From contig WJXW01000014.1 of the NCBI GenBank assembly GCA_015832175.1, positions 62,001 through 126,000 on the forward strand: DNA of 64,000 bases, written 5' to 3'. The notes beneath the pieces are model-generated. The model saw nothing but the letters and a program-made list of their open reading frames with translations, made no database searches and had not been told where the DNA came from. Below are positions 23,501-34,900 of the stretch, piece by piece; positions within the stretch are counted from its first letter, which is position 1; each line of letters starts with the position of its first letter. Position numbers and translations under genes: made by a program. This DNA is from Paraphaeosphaeria minitans. Taxonomy: Eukaryota; Ascomycota; Dothideomycetes; Pleosporales; Didymosphaeriaceae.

Positions 23501-25713
23501 TTATTAACTAAAGTAATCCTAAAACTAACTTATGCTTAGATTCTAGTAAGACATCTAAGGTAAGTTCCTCTCTATGTCCTTAGACTGTTATCGTGGTAGT
23601 GACTTCCTAGTATATTTAAGGTGTCTTAGGCATTAGGGATCTATTCGCGATATAGATAATATAGGGTACTTCTTTCTCTAATATTATAAGTCCTGCTTGT
23701 CTTGCTATCTAATAAGATATAAAGTTCTTTCCTACTCCTAAGTCTATAAGAGCTTAAGCCTATATTCCTTTAAGTTATACTAGTAGCTTAATTAATACTA
23801 TACTTACTGTAGCATTTAATTTAATAAAGGCGTTTTCTTATCTAAGTTTAGGCCTAAAAAAGACATCTATTTATGTAAGTTATAGTTAAGTTCTAGTGCC
23901 TAGTATGCGTTTCTAAGCATCCGCTTCTATTATTATTCTTAAGTATATGGCTTATGTAGATTGTCTTCTTCTTCTTCCTATAAAGATGTTTTTCTATTTT
24001 TCCTCCTATAGTCTTTACTATTCCTATATACTAGTTAAATTAGTAGCTCTGTTATTACTTCTTACGTAGGGCAGTTTACAAAGCCGTCTAAGTGTTTGGC
24101 CACGTAGTGGTATTTACAGTCTTAGTTTAGACATGTATACTAGTATAGTTGTATATAGTCTCTATTAATAAGTATATTACAGTATTTATTGCCCTTTAGC
24201 GTAAGGTAAGGAAAGTATTTTACTTATTATTTATCCTAGAGGTGTTCGTCGTAAGCTGCGATAGGGTAGTCTGTTTATATCTATCTATAGCGCAGTTTCC
24301 TTCTAGGTTATTTCTTATTCTCCTTTTTCTCTACCTTATATTGTGCGCATATTGGTTCTTCGCAATACGTCCACATATAGAATTAGTGTGTAGGATTTTA
24401 GTGGTCTAGGTAGTACTTTAGTATATAGTCTAACTTCTTATTTTCGTAGGGTTGCATTCCTTTTAGTACCTAGTAGGGTTCTATATAGTCCTAAACATTT
24501 AGTTTGTACTTAGGTAACATAAGGTTATCTTCTTCCTGCCTACTTTGTAGGTAAGGAGTAGAAGATCTTAGTATCTCTTCTACGTCTTCTACGTTGTAGT
24601 ATACATTAGAGTTATCTTCTAGATCTTTATATAGTTGTAAGTTAGGTAAATCTAATCGCTTACTTTATTCTAGTGTAACGCGTTAGTAACTAAATAGCGT
24701 TATAATAACTTCCTATTCCTTATTAGGTTCTTAGTCCTTAATAGTTAGTACATTTAACTTAGTTTAATAGACTTTGTTCTTTAATCTATAGTTCCTGGCT
24801 ATATAGCCCAGTTTGCCACATGTAAAGCATTTACGGGTCTTAGTTATTAGTTATTAACTTCTATTAGAGACGCGTTTATTAGGCTGCTTAGGGCCTATCC
24901 TTCCTCCTTTTCCTTTGCCTATATAGTTAAACTAGATATCTTCTATTAGTTTGTATCTCTAGTAGTTCCTTAGCTGTTGCCTTTAGACAATTCTAATAGG
25001 GTTCTTATAAACTATTTTTACTAGTTGTCTAAAGCTTATTGCCCTAGGGTTTTAGTAGAGCTCCTATTATAATAAAAACCACTCTCTATTAATCTTAATA
25101 GTTTCTTTATACAGTTTTTTAAAGTTAGTAATTTGTGCACTACTACGCAAGAGTTCCTTACATAGTTTCTATTTAAGTTCTTATTTATACATATCCTAAA
25201 GAGATTAATTGTCCTAGTTAAGTTGCACAGCGTATTTACAAAACTCAGCTATATACTTAGCTACTAATTATTTCTAAGTTATAGTTTAAATCTTTACTTT
25301 TACAATAAAGTTCTTATTAGTAATTCTAAAGAGTTGTTTAAGGCATTTCTTAAAGTTATTATAATTTTTAATAATGTTAACTACATTAGCGTGTTTATTT
25401 ACGTAATTATTGTTATTGTTATTATAGTCTATTCCTAAGTACTTTTTGAGGTAAAGATAGATCTATAATCCTACATCTCCTCGCATATATGTCGCTGCAA
25501 AGATAACCTTCTTCTTATCTTTAAGGGGTTTATCTAAGTCAAAGAAGTAGAGGTCTAACTAGAGAATCTAGACGTTAGTTTAAGATTGTTTACTAAAGTA
25601 GAAATTAGGTTTGTGCGCCTTACTACTATCCTTTATAGGAGTAATTTTAGCAGCACCTAAAGCTATAGAAGAGGTAGGAGTTTATAAAGTACTTATGTTA
25701 AGGGTGTTTAAGA
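20520..25713 (-). pseudogene. gag-pol of gypsy subfamily C (copy in copia B)
   Basis: Minus-strand gag-pol relic. Gag begins near 25,700 just inside the 5' LTR with an ATA in place of ATG. A CCHC knuckle (KCFTCGKLGYIARNC-like, at about 24,790-24,840) follows. A protease-like LIDLGVGKNFIS region lies near 23,740. RT covers about 22,300-23,300, with the YIDD box near 22,690. RNase H lies near 21,990-22,270 and integrase near 20,860-21,760. A C-terminal chromodomain (about 20,520-20,675) ends with a WKGYxHSENTWE-like stretch. The order PR-RT-RH-IN plus chromodomain marks a chromovirus. Many RIP stops make it non-functional. The pol stop and the antisense frame stop are about ten bases apart, so the two frames are arranged tail to tail. 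Confidence 0.88.
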
Positions 25714-26124
25714 TGTTAAATCTAAGAAGGTAGCTAGTCCTAAAGGGTTAAGATTAGTTCTTAGGCAGGAGTACTTATAGAAGGTAGAAAGTCTTGTTAA
25801 TACAATAGTATCTTGCGAAGTGTAATAAGTTAACAATTTAGTCTACTAGAATCTAAATAATAGATTAATAAACAGATTAAACATAAGTATAGAGAGCCCA
25901 TTCTTATGTTCCTATATACTAAGGCTGCTCCGCTGCTTAGTGCCACTAAGTAACTAAGCACTTCACGTAACCAGCTCTACTACTTAGTGCCGCTAAGCAA
26001 CTAAGCACATTATGTGACCTAATCTAAGTTACTTGGCGTCTCTTTGTTACGTTTGTAACCCTATCGCCGCTTTATTACACCTTCATAAGCGCCCAAGTCC
26101 CACGTTGTTATCTGGTACGTAACA
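25714..26124 (-). repeat. 5' LTR of gypsy subfamily C (copia B insertion)
   Basis: 411 bases, beginning tgttaaatctaag and ending tggtacgtaaca on the plus strand, with intact TG/CA ends. It pairs with 19,541-19,951. Confidence 0.92.
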
Positions 26125-27717
26125 CTTATATTATAGGAAAGTAAGGTTATGCTTACATTTTAGGTCTGCTAAAATAACGCTTTATTCTAGGCTTCTAATC
26201 CTAAGAGTGTAATCTAAACTAAGGTACTAAATCTTTACTTTCTTTAAAAGAGCTTCTAATATAATATTTACATAAAAGCCTTCTACTACTCTTACTCCTT
26301 AGAGTAGTAGATCTTTTATAAATCTCTTATTTTTCCTATACAAAGCGTTCTTAATTAGTCTATTACTAATTCCTAAGATTAGGAGGCTTTGTGTACCTGC
26401 CTCTACACTCTTGTTTAATAATTAAAACGTCCTAGGAATAAGTCTTTCGCAATTGTTAACTAGGTAAACTGCTATAGCACTGTCTAGTATTATACATTCT
26501 AACAGAGGATAAGCGTTAGAATATAGAGTAGAGTAGACACCTAATGCTCTATTGTCTGTAGGCAGATTAAATAGGTTTAGTAGAGTAGCAGTAATACTAC
26601 TAGGATACTTAATAGTCTTAGTAGAGGATTATTTCTTGTTCTATTCTGCCTTTGTAATCGCATTATAAAGGTTTAACCACTTAGGCTACTTAAGTTAATT
26701 AAGAATCTCTAATTTTTCTTTATTAGTGAGATTAAATAACGATATTCTATTCTAGGGTAATCTAGCTATCGTAGTTTAAAGTCTTCAGCACTCTATTAGT
26801 TTCTACCTATAAGTATAGGGCTTATAGGGACAGTTTGGTTGTTTCTTTGTCTAATTAGACGAACTAGAACTATTAGAGTTAGTAGATTATTTTAATAATC
26901 CATTAAAAGTGGCGAATACCCTACTTGTTTTATTAGAACTAGATTAGATTAAATGCTCCTAGACAAGCGCCAAAAATACCTTCCCTAGATTGTCTAGCGT
27001 AATCTAATTCTGTCCTAGCGTCTTATCTTGGATTAGCTGTTAGTTTATTAATTAGGCCTAATCTAGTGCTATACGCGCGGCGATTACATCTAGGAAATCT
27101 TAGGTAGTAAGCGGTCTACTAATTTCGCTAATTAAGTAGGTCTTCGCTTTTTAATAGAGGAGCTGCCACTCTTTAAACTAGGTCTTAGGACTTTGTCTTA
27201 CCTACTTGGCCTTCTTAAGATAAGCGTAGTATAAAGCTTAAATATTATTCTGTGTAGCTCCTTTATTTAGTGCGAGATCTTCCTTTAAGAGTTAAATTAG
27301 AGACTAAAGCGTAGTTTGGCGTGTATTAACTAGAGTGATTATGGCAGGAGCAAGCAGATTAGGCGATACTATAGTGTTTACCTAAGTCTAGAGATTCTGT
27401 ATCTTAGTATAGTCTGCTTACTAGTCTAAAACTACTACTCTATATTCCGCTATTTGTAAAGGAAAGCTCTCCTTATCTATTTTATACTTAGTAAGCTCTA
27501 CTTTATATAATTAAATACTCGCTATAAAGGCTGTATCCGCAATTAGTGATAGTTTCTATAAGAGCGGAGGTTATTCTAGCTTTACGTAATTAATTGCTAG
27601 AGCGTTAATCGCCTCTAGATTATTTTAGTTCTAGATTCCTTTTAAGTTTGCTTAGAATTAAAGCTAGACAAACTAGTAGGGCTAGCTAGCGCGATTAATA
27701 AGCTATACTTCTGCCAT
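26125..27717 (-). pseudogene. copia B gag and integrase N-terminal part
   Basis: The polyprotein starts at an ATG at 27,717-27,715 on the minus strand, reading MAEVQLINRAS. It continues as a gag-like helical region (EAINALAINYVKLEQ; TAFIASIQLYKVELTKYKID) through about 26,900, then into the protease/integrase region up to 26,125. There the coding sequence is broken by the gypsy insertion and resumes at 19,540. The start is supported by a preserved ATG about 135 bases inside the 5' LTR, a sensible leader length. In-frame TAG/TAA are scattered throughout. The protease active site could not be pinpointed in this part. Confidence 0.75.
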
Positions 27718-27851
27718 TTTAACAATTTTTGTAATTAGAAATAGAGGGGTTGTATCGTAGAGAGGTTCTAAATAGAGTGTTATATAATAATTTAAGCGTT
27801 GCCAAGTAGGCAGGGAGAATTATCCTACGTTCTAAGCACTAGGCTTATAAC

Positions 27852-28046
27852 TGTTGTGGTAAAAAGGGCTTAAACTATTATAGGATATTTAGGAGCAGAG
27901 TTGTAAAGAATACAAAGAGCTAATTATAGGAAAGGATGCCAAAAGGGCAGACTATATACAAAAGAAACAAGCCTCTTGGCAAGAATCCTGTGATATGAAT
28001 TAGTGGATCCAGAAAGAATTACGGAAGTGAGTGTTTTACTTTAATA
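27852..28046 (-). repeat. 5' LTR of copia B
   Basis: 195 bases, matching 14,215-14,409. The leader to the gag ATG is 27,718-27,851. The ttaat duplication follows at 28,047-28,051. Confidence 0.9.
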
Positions 28047-30458
28047 TTAATATTATTAAGAATTATAATAACTTTAAGAAATGCCTCAAATAACTCTTTA
28101 AAATTACTAATAAGAACTCTATTACAAAAGGAAAGATTTAGACTATAACTTAGAAATAATTAGTAGCTAAGTATATAGCTAAGTTTCGCAGGTACACTAT
28201 GTAACTTAACTAGGATAATAAATCTCTTTAGGACATGTATAAATAAGGACTTAAATAGAAACTACGTAAGGAACTCTTACGTAGTAGTACACAAATCGCT
28301 AACTTTAAGAAACTATACAAAGAAACTATTAAGATTAATAGAGAGTGGTTTTTATTATAATAGGAGCTCTACTAAAACCCTAGGGCAATAAGCTTTAGAT
28401 AACTAGTAAAAGTGGTTTATATAAGCTTTAGATAACTAGTAAAAGTGGTTTATAAGAACCCTATTAGAATCGTCTAAAAGTAATAAGTAAGGAACTACTA
28501 GAGATATAAACTAATAGAAAATGTCTAGTTTAACTACTTAGGCAAAGAAAAAGGAGGAAAAATAGGCCCTAAGCAGCCTAACAAATACGTCTCTAATAGA
28601 AGTTAATAACTAATAACTAAGACCCGTAAATACTTTATATATAGTAAACTAGGCTATATAGCCAGGAACTGTAAATTAAAGAATAAAGTCTATTAAACTA
28701 AGTTAAATGTACTAACTATTAAGGACTAAGAACCTAATAAGGAATAAGAGGTTATTACAACGCTATTTAGTTACTAACGCGTTACACTAGAATAAAGTAA
28801 GTGACTAGATTTACCTAACTTATAACTATACAAAGATCTGGAAGACAACTCTAATATATACTATAACGCAGAAGACGTAGAAGAGATACTAAGATCTTCT
28901 ACTCTTTACCTATAAAGTAGGTAGAAAGAAGATAACCCTATGTCACCTAAGTACAAACCAAATGTTTAGGACTACATAGAACCCCACTAGGCACTAAAAG
29001 GGATACAACCCTATAAAAATAAGGAATTAGACTACGTACTAAAGTACTACCTAGATTACTAAAATCCTACACACTAATTCTGTATATAGATATATTACAA
29101 AGAACTAATATACACACAACACAAGGTAGAGAAAGAGAAGAATAACAAATAACCTAGAAGAAAACTGCGCTATAGGTAGATATAGATAGACTACCCTATC
29201 GCAGCTTGCGACGAACACTTCTAGGATAAATAATAAGTAAAATACTTTCCTTACCTTACGCTAAAGGGTAATAAATGCTGCAATATACTTATTAACAGAG
29301 ACTATATATAACTATACTAGTATATATGTCTAAACTAAAACTGTAAATACTACTACATAGCTAAATATTTAAACAGCTTTGTAAACTGCCTTACGTAAGA
29401 AGTAATAATAAAGCTACTAATTTAACTAGTACATAGGAATAGTAAAGACTATAGGAGGAAAAATAGAAGAACATCCTTATAGGAAGAAGAAAAAGATAAT
29501 CTATATAAGCCACGTACTTAAGAATAATAATAGAAGCGGATACTTAGAAACGCATACTAGGCACTAGAACTAAACTATAATCTATATAAATAGATGTCTT
29601 TTTTAGGCCTAAACTTAGATAAGAAAACGTCTTTATTAAATTAAATACCACAGTAAGCATAGTATTAGTTAAGCTACTAGTATAGCTTAAAGGAATATAG
29701 GCTTAAGCTTTTATAGACTTAGGAGTAGAAAGGAACTTTATATTTTATTAGATAGTAAGATAAGCAGGATTTATAATGTTAAAGAAAGAAGTACCCTATA
29801 TTATCTATATTACGAATAGATCCCTAATGCCTAAAACACCTTAAATATACTAGGAGGTTACTACTATAATAATAGTCCAAGAATATAGAGAGAAACTTAC
29901 CTTAGATATCTTACTAGGATCTAAGTATAAGTTAGTCTTAGGATTACCTTAGTTAATAATACACAACCTATAGATTAACTAGGGTATAAAGAAAATATTG
30001 TTTAAACGCTATAATTATGTATTATAAGTAAAGCCTACGTATTAACTAAAAATAATAGTAGATAAGGGAGTTATTAATAATATAATACTGTAATAGATAG
30101 TTAAAAAATGGAAATACACCTTAGTAGACGCTAGCAGGAACCACTAGGTTAAGAAGTATAAGAAGGAGGATAATAGTACACCTTTTACCTTACTAAAAGA
30201 GTACAGGAAATAGATACACATATTTACAGAAAAGAAAGGAAAAGTAAACCTACTAGAATATTAACCCTAGGATCTTATAATAGACCTAAAAGAAGGGAAA
30301 ACACTACCCTTTAGACTACTATATAGTAAGATAGGAGAAGAACTCCTTAAAGAACGTGATTTTATTAAGATAAACCTTAAGAAAGGATATATATAACTAT
30401 TAAAGTTACTAGCAGTAAGCCCTTTTATGTTTATTAAGAAAAAGGATAGATTAGATAG
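28047..30458 (+). pseudogene. gag, protease and RT start of gypsy subfamily A
   Basis: The gag frame resumes after copia B with IIKNYNNFKKCLK-like sequence. A CCHC knuckle (28,624-28,672) reads RKYFIYSKLGYIARNC, where two Cys codons have become Tyr through TG-to-TA changes. A second Cys/His cluster lies near 29,325-29,395 (CLNQNCKYYYIAK; in the younger copy CLNQNCEYHYMAK). The protease region (about 29,700-29,760) keeps IDLGVERNFI. The RT N-terminal part (from about 30,200) includes LPFRLLYSKIGEELLKERDFIK-type sequence in pieces. The frame stops at 30,458, where copia F is inserted. A perfect 33-base tandem duplication lies inside gag (28,388-28,453). Confidence 0.85.
28388..28453 (+). repeat. 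Perfect 33-base tandem duplication within gag
   Basis: The segments 28,388-28,420 and 28,421-28,453 are identical. The duplication adds exactly 11 codons and is absent from the other gypsy copies in the window. Confidence 0.9.
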
Positions 30459-30696
30459 TGTTGGTTTGGCTTAATCTGTAATTAAGCATTTAAGGGTTAA
30501 TAGTATACTATTGTGTAAAGGGTAAGAAGTAGGTTTAATTAATTACGTCTAGTCTATCGTACAAAAGGACACTAAGGACCTTATGAAGTCTCTGCCTCTT
30601 AGCGCTAACCTAAGTAGTGGGTCCTTATGCGGGTCCCTATAGGTAGGTAGGTCCCTACTTTACCTAGTGCTACTTGTACGATAAACTGTATAGACA
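30459..30696 (-). repeat. 3' LTR of copia F
   Basis: 238 bases, starting tgttggtttggc and ending ctgtatagaca on the plus strand. A third copy is the solo LTR at 62,673-62,910. Confidence 0.92.
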
Positions 30697-31990
30697 CTAG
30701 TAACTTTTCTTTTATGTAATAGCCTATATCTATTATACACTTCCCTTTCCTGTTCTTCTCTATTTATATAGTTAGCCTTCCCCTATTAGAACAAGTTGTG
30801 GGGTTAGTGTGGTGTTACTGTGCAGTAGAGGTCCTGTTTACACCTACTCTTATATAAATAGGTAGTAATAGCTAACCTGCTTAGTTTTTATCTTACCCCC
30901 TTATATAGTAGCAGAGCCGCATTACACAATAAGGCTTTTTCTAGGTATATGTCTTGTGCGCAAATAGAAGGTAGGGTGTTAAGTAATATAATACTTAGCG
31001 CTAGGTTTTAGTAAGTAGGTATAAAAGGATGTCTCCTAGTTCCCCTAAACCCTCTCTCCTTTATTTTACTTTAACATACATGTACCTTCCTCCCTTCTTG
31101 TCTTGTTCTTTTTAGTGTTCTAGTGTCTAGTGGCTAGTGCTCTATTACTAGTAAATGTGTATAGCTTTTTTGTATAATACTGATTTTTAACAAGATATAT
31201 ACACATATATACACTTACTATTGTATAATAGCTAATAACACTATTAGTCTATTAGGCGCTAGTACCCTTACTACTAGTGTCTTTGTGCTAGTTATTATAG
31301 GCTAGACTAGATTGCGCATTTAGGTTAACCTCTCTACTAGTTTACCTAGTATAAGGGCCTTTATGCAGAGTCTAGTAGTGGATGTATAACAAATTCTCTA
31401 GAGTATCTTTGTTTTTATTGTATAATGCTAATAGGTGTAGGACGAAGAGGCTAGGGTGGCCTAGATACCCTTCTAGGACATTGTTATATGAATCCTAGTT
31501 AGTATAAACCTCTAGTAGTAGGCTGCTTACGTTATATAATATAAGAGATATTAGTAAGTCGTGCTTATCTAGTCGCACAGCTAAGTTTAAAATAAGTCTT
31601 ATACTTACTTATATAGCACTACTAATACTAGTAATTAGGTATTTCTAGATTATTATGCAATCCTAGGTTATAAGTCTAGATTATGCGGCGCCTATGTATA
31701 GAAGTCGCATAGTGCTTGTTGTAAGCGTTGTGTATAGGGGGGGGTAAATGTCTTTGTTGTATAAAGGGGTAGGTAGGTCTAGTCTTAAGATATCTAAATT
31801 ATTAATGTAGAAAATATGTTCTTTAATGTCTTTGTATAATCTCCTATAATGTGTTCCCTCTCTTGTAATAAAACTATAATGTTAAATTAGTAGTAGGGCT
31901 TATATAGCCTAAAAATAAATGTGTCTGTGCGAAGTTATAGTAAGTTAGATAAAAAAGAATTTTTTTTTTTTTTTAAAAATAGTAAGTAAA
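30697..31990. other. 1.3 kb between copia F RNase H and its 3' LTR
   Basis: This region is unusually long for a copia 3' untranslated segment. It contains a G run (31,738-31,746) and a T run (31,960-31,974). Between about 31,200 and 31,905 more than one frame on the minus strand, and one on the plus strand, are fairly open after RIP correction, so no single product can be supported. It could be a lost third frame or a structural RNA region. Confidence 0.4.
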
Positions 31991-34900
31991 ATAACAAAAG
32001 AAATATTGTGCAGTAGAGTAGTTACTCTGTTGTACAGTCCTTATTAATTCTGTCTACTAAAGCCTTAACAGCAATGTGTAGTTTATTTGTTAAGATTAGT
32101 GTTTAGAGTGCCTAGTTAGGTGCTTTCTTTGTATAAGCATTAGCAGGATTGTCTTTGCCATTAATCCACCTAATTTCTATAATTTCCTATTTTTCGTACG
32201 ACTCCCTAATTAACATAATGTTAATTATAAGGCGTTTTTTGTTTATAGTGCCTAGTCGTACGAGGCATTTATATAGGGATTTCGAGTTAGTATAGACTAT
32301 AATAGGAATTAGGGGGATCTGAAGTGTTTATATAATCTATTAGAGTATTGTGCTTAATATAATTGCATTATTAAAACTGCCTACTAGACTGTATAATTCG
32401 CTTACTAGAATACTTCTAATTACTCTTTTGTACTTTACTAAGTTCTAGTAAATAATGTTACTATAGATCTTAAAGTCCTAAGTTGTTGTGCGATGTTCCT
32501 CTGCTAGTATAATAATAAAGCCAAGCTGTGAGCTTAGGTCTCTGTTATTAGTAAAAGAGTTATCTATAAAGATAAATAGCTTTATGCGACCTAGGTTAAG
32601 TGGAATAAATTTTAGTCCTCTTTGTGTATTCTAAATTTGCTAGTTTAAACGTATATTTAGTGCTTTAATATCTTCTTCTGTTAGTATTATTATTTGCGCG
32701 GTAATAGACAGGTTAAATATTACTTCTAGTTAGTAAACTGAAGAGATATATGCACCTCTTGCTTATTATATAATATATTAGTGTGTAGTGTCTTTGTCCT
32801 AAGGATTAATTATGCGAAGGCTTTTAGCCTGTCCTTTCTATTCTAGGGTGACAACACCCTAGATAAGTTGGATTTTGCCTCTATTAAACTTAATTACCCT
32901 ATCTTATATTAAGACGCTTTTATTCTTTGTATAAAACTTTGTAGCATAGAGCTACTCCTCTTCTTATTATATAAAGCTTTCTGTGACTATACTAAGGGTG
33001 TTATTAGTCTAGAGTCTAGTAATGCCAAACATCTTAGGTCCCTTATCTATGATAAGTAAGCATAGGTCGTACGTTAACACATGTATCCTTAGTTTCTCTT
33101 TATAGTAGTTGTAGTATGTCTTAAACTAGTAGAGACCTAATTCTACTGCGCCATATAGAGGTTGTACAACTTATAGAATTATGTTTAGTAGGAAGAAATC
33201 GCGCATTTCTACTAGTAGTTAGGTGTATAATGTGCGAAGAAGTTTATTAGTGGACTACATATAGGCCTAGGTAATGTCCCTAAGCTTAATATATATATTG
33301 TACAACTAAATTAGTGTTACAAAAAGAGCTAACAGTAATCTCTAGCTTATACGCTAAATAGTAGGGGATTGTGTAAGGATCTCCTCTTTTTCTTTGTCTA
33401 AATAGCTAGTAAAGATAAGTCTTAATTTCTTATATAGTTGGGTTATCTTGCCTTTAATCTCTCGTACGAGACGTAGGTTAAAGATATAGCTAGATTATTT
33501 GTTAGGGTTATATAACAAGATTTTAAAAGTGTTATTAGTAATAAGGGTATTTATTTCTACTATATCTAATTCTTTAAAGGGCTAGCTAGGTATAGTGATA
33601 ACGCTATCTATACAAAGCTTTAGTGTAAGCTTAAAGTTATCTTTTTCTTTTTAGGTAATAAACTAGGTGTTTAGTCTTCCTAATCTTTGTTAAGCTTCAC
33701 CTAATTGTGCGACTATAGTAGTTTAGTCCTTCCTAGGTCTTCCCCTTAGCCTTAGCTTTAGAGCTTTAATTCGTGCGGCTATAGGAGTATCTATATCCTA
33801 TAGTTCCTATGTGCTGTCTTTAGTTGTGTAATAGTATAGTTTAACCTGTGTACAGCGTAGTTTTAGAGGTCTATTTTTAAGCTCTAGGATAATATCTCTT
33901 CCTTTAATGCTCTTAATTTTATATAGTCTTTGCTATCCCTTCTTTTCTCTCTAGGCTATAACTTTAGAGCCTAGTGGGAGTGTAAGGGTTCTGTGTAATA
34001 ATGGGCTGTTTCTAGTGTTAATTATATAAGTAACTTTAACTTTAGCTCTATCCTTTTTAAGCATTTTTATTACTTTCTAAACTGTATTAGCTTAGGCGAT
34101 TAGTTCTAGTAAGGGTAGAGAGTCCTTATTAATCCTTAGGTAGGCACTAAAGACTAGGAGGGTAGGTACTATACTATTAGGCCTAGCTGTGTTATTTAGT
34201 GCCTTTACTACTATCTATAGCACTGTCTTATTATTTGTATAACTGTTAATCTTAGCTCTTAAAATATTATACGCTTAGCATAGTAGTATATGTGCTCTTT
34301 TAATCTTACCTATAGCCTAGTGTGCCTTCACTAGTATTTGCCTATATTCTGCCCTAACTATCTTTATATAATTCTGAAACTTGTTAGAAGCGAAGTTGGT
34401 TCCTAGGTTATAGACAATATAATCTAGTAGGCCTTAGTATATATTAATCTAGTATTTTATTAAGGTATCCTAGGTGTCTTGTGTAGTTATTAATCTTAGG
34501 AATTAGGCTGCCTAAAAGGATGTGTCCGCATTAATAATATACAGGATATTCCTTTTACTAATTTATACAACATTAATAATAATTTTATAGTTAAAGTATA
34601 AGTTATTTTAGATAGAGAACTTAAAGCGTCTTGGCGCTTAGTTATATAACTAGTAGTAGTAATAGAACTTCTTTACTTCTTTTAGTATAGAGCTCTCTAC
34701 TTTATGCCCTACCTAAGTAAGAAGCTTATATAGTCTTTCTATCTAGGGGTGTCTAAAATAGTAGTGTAGGCGTTAGAGTTCTGTCTCTGTAAAGAAGAGA
34801 GCTAATTCCTTATTACTAAAGTTAAAGAAGGGGTAACCCTACTTTTATATAACTAGGACTATTATACTGTCCCTTTGTACAATAACATCTAGGATGTTAT

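Larger units (their letters stand above)
19541..26124 (-). mobile_element. Complete Ty3/gypsy chromovirus, subfamily C, inside copia B
   Basis: A full-length element of 6,584 bases with two 411-base LTRs, flanked by a ctta duplication (19,537-19,540 and 26,125-26,128). Gag, protease, RT, RNase H, integrase and a chromodomain run on the minus strand. An antisense frame (19,989-20,507) lies just inside the 3' LTR. The LTR end dinucleotides have been mutated at 19,541 (TG to TA) and 19,951 (CA to TA). Confidence 0.92.
14215..28046 (-). mobile_element. Ty1/copia retrotransposon (copia B), interrupted by a gypsy
   Basis: LTRs of 195 bases at 14,215-14,409 and 27,852-28,046 bound the element, flanked by a ttaat target-site duplication in the host gag. 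The coding order on the minus strand is gag, integrase, reverse transcriptase, RNase H, which is the copia order. About 6.6 kb in the middle (19,541-26,124) is a later gypsy insertion, so the copia itself is about 7.24 kb. An unusual ~1.7 kb lies between the RNase H end (about 16,087) and the 3' LTR. Confidence 0.9.

Noticed and set aside
31240..31873. Plus-strand frame in the copia F 3' region
   Set aside because: Minus-strand frames over the same stretch are equally open after RIP correction, so no single coding strand can be supported.
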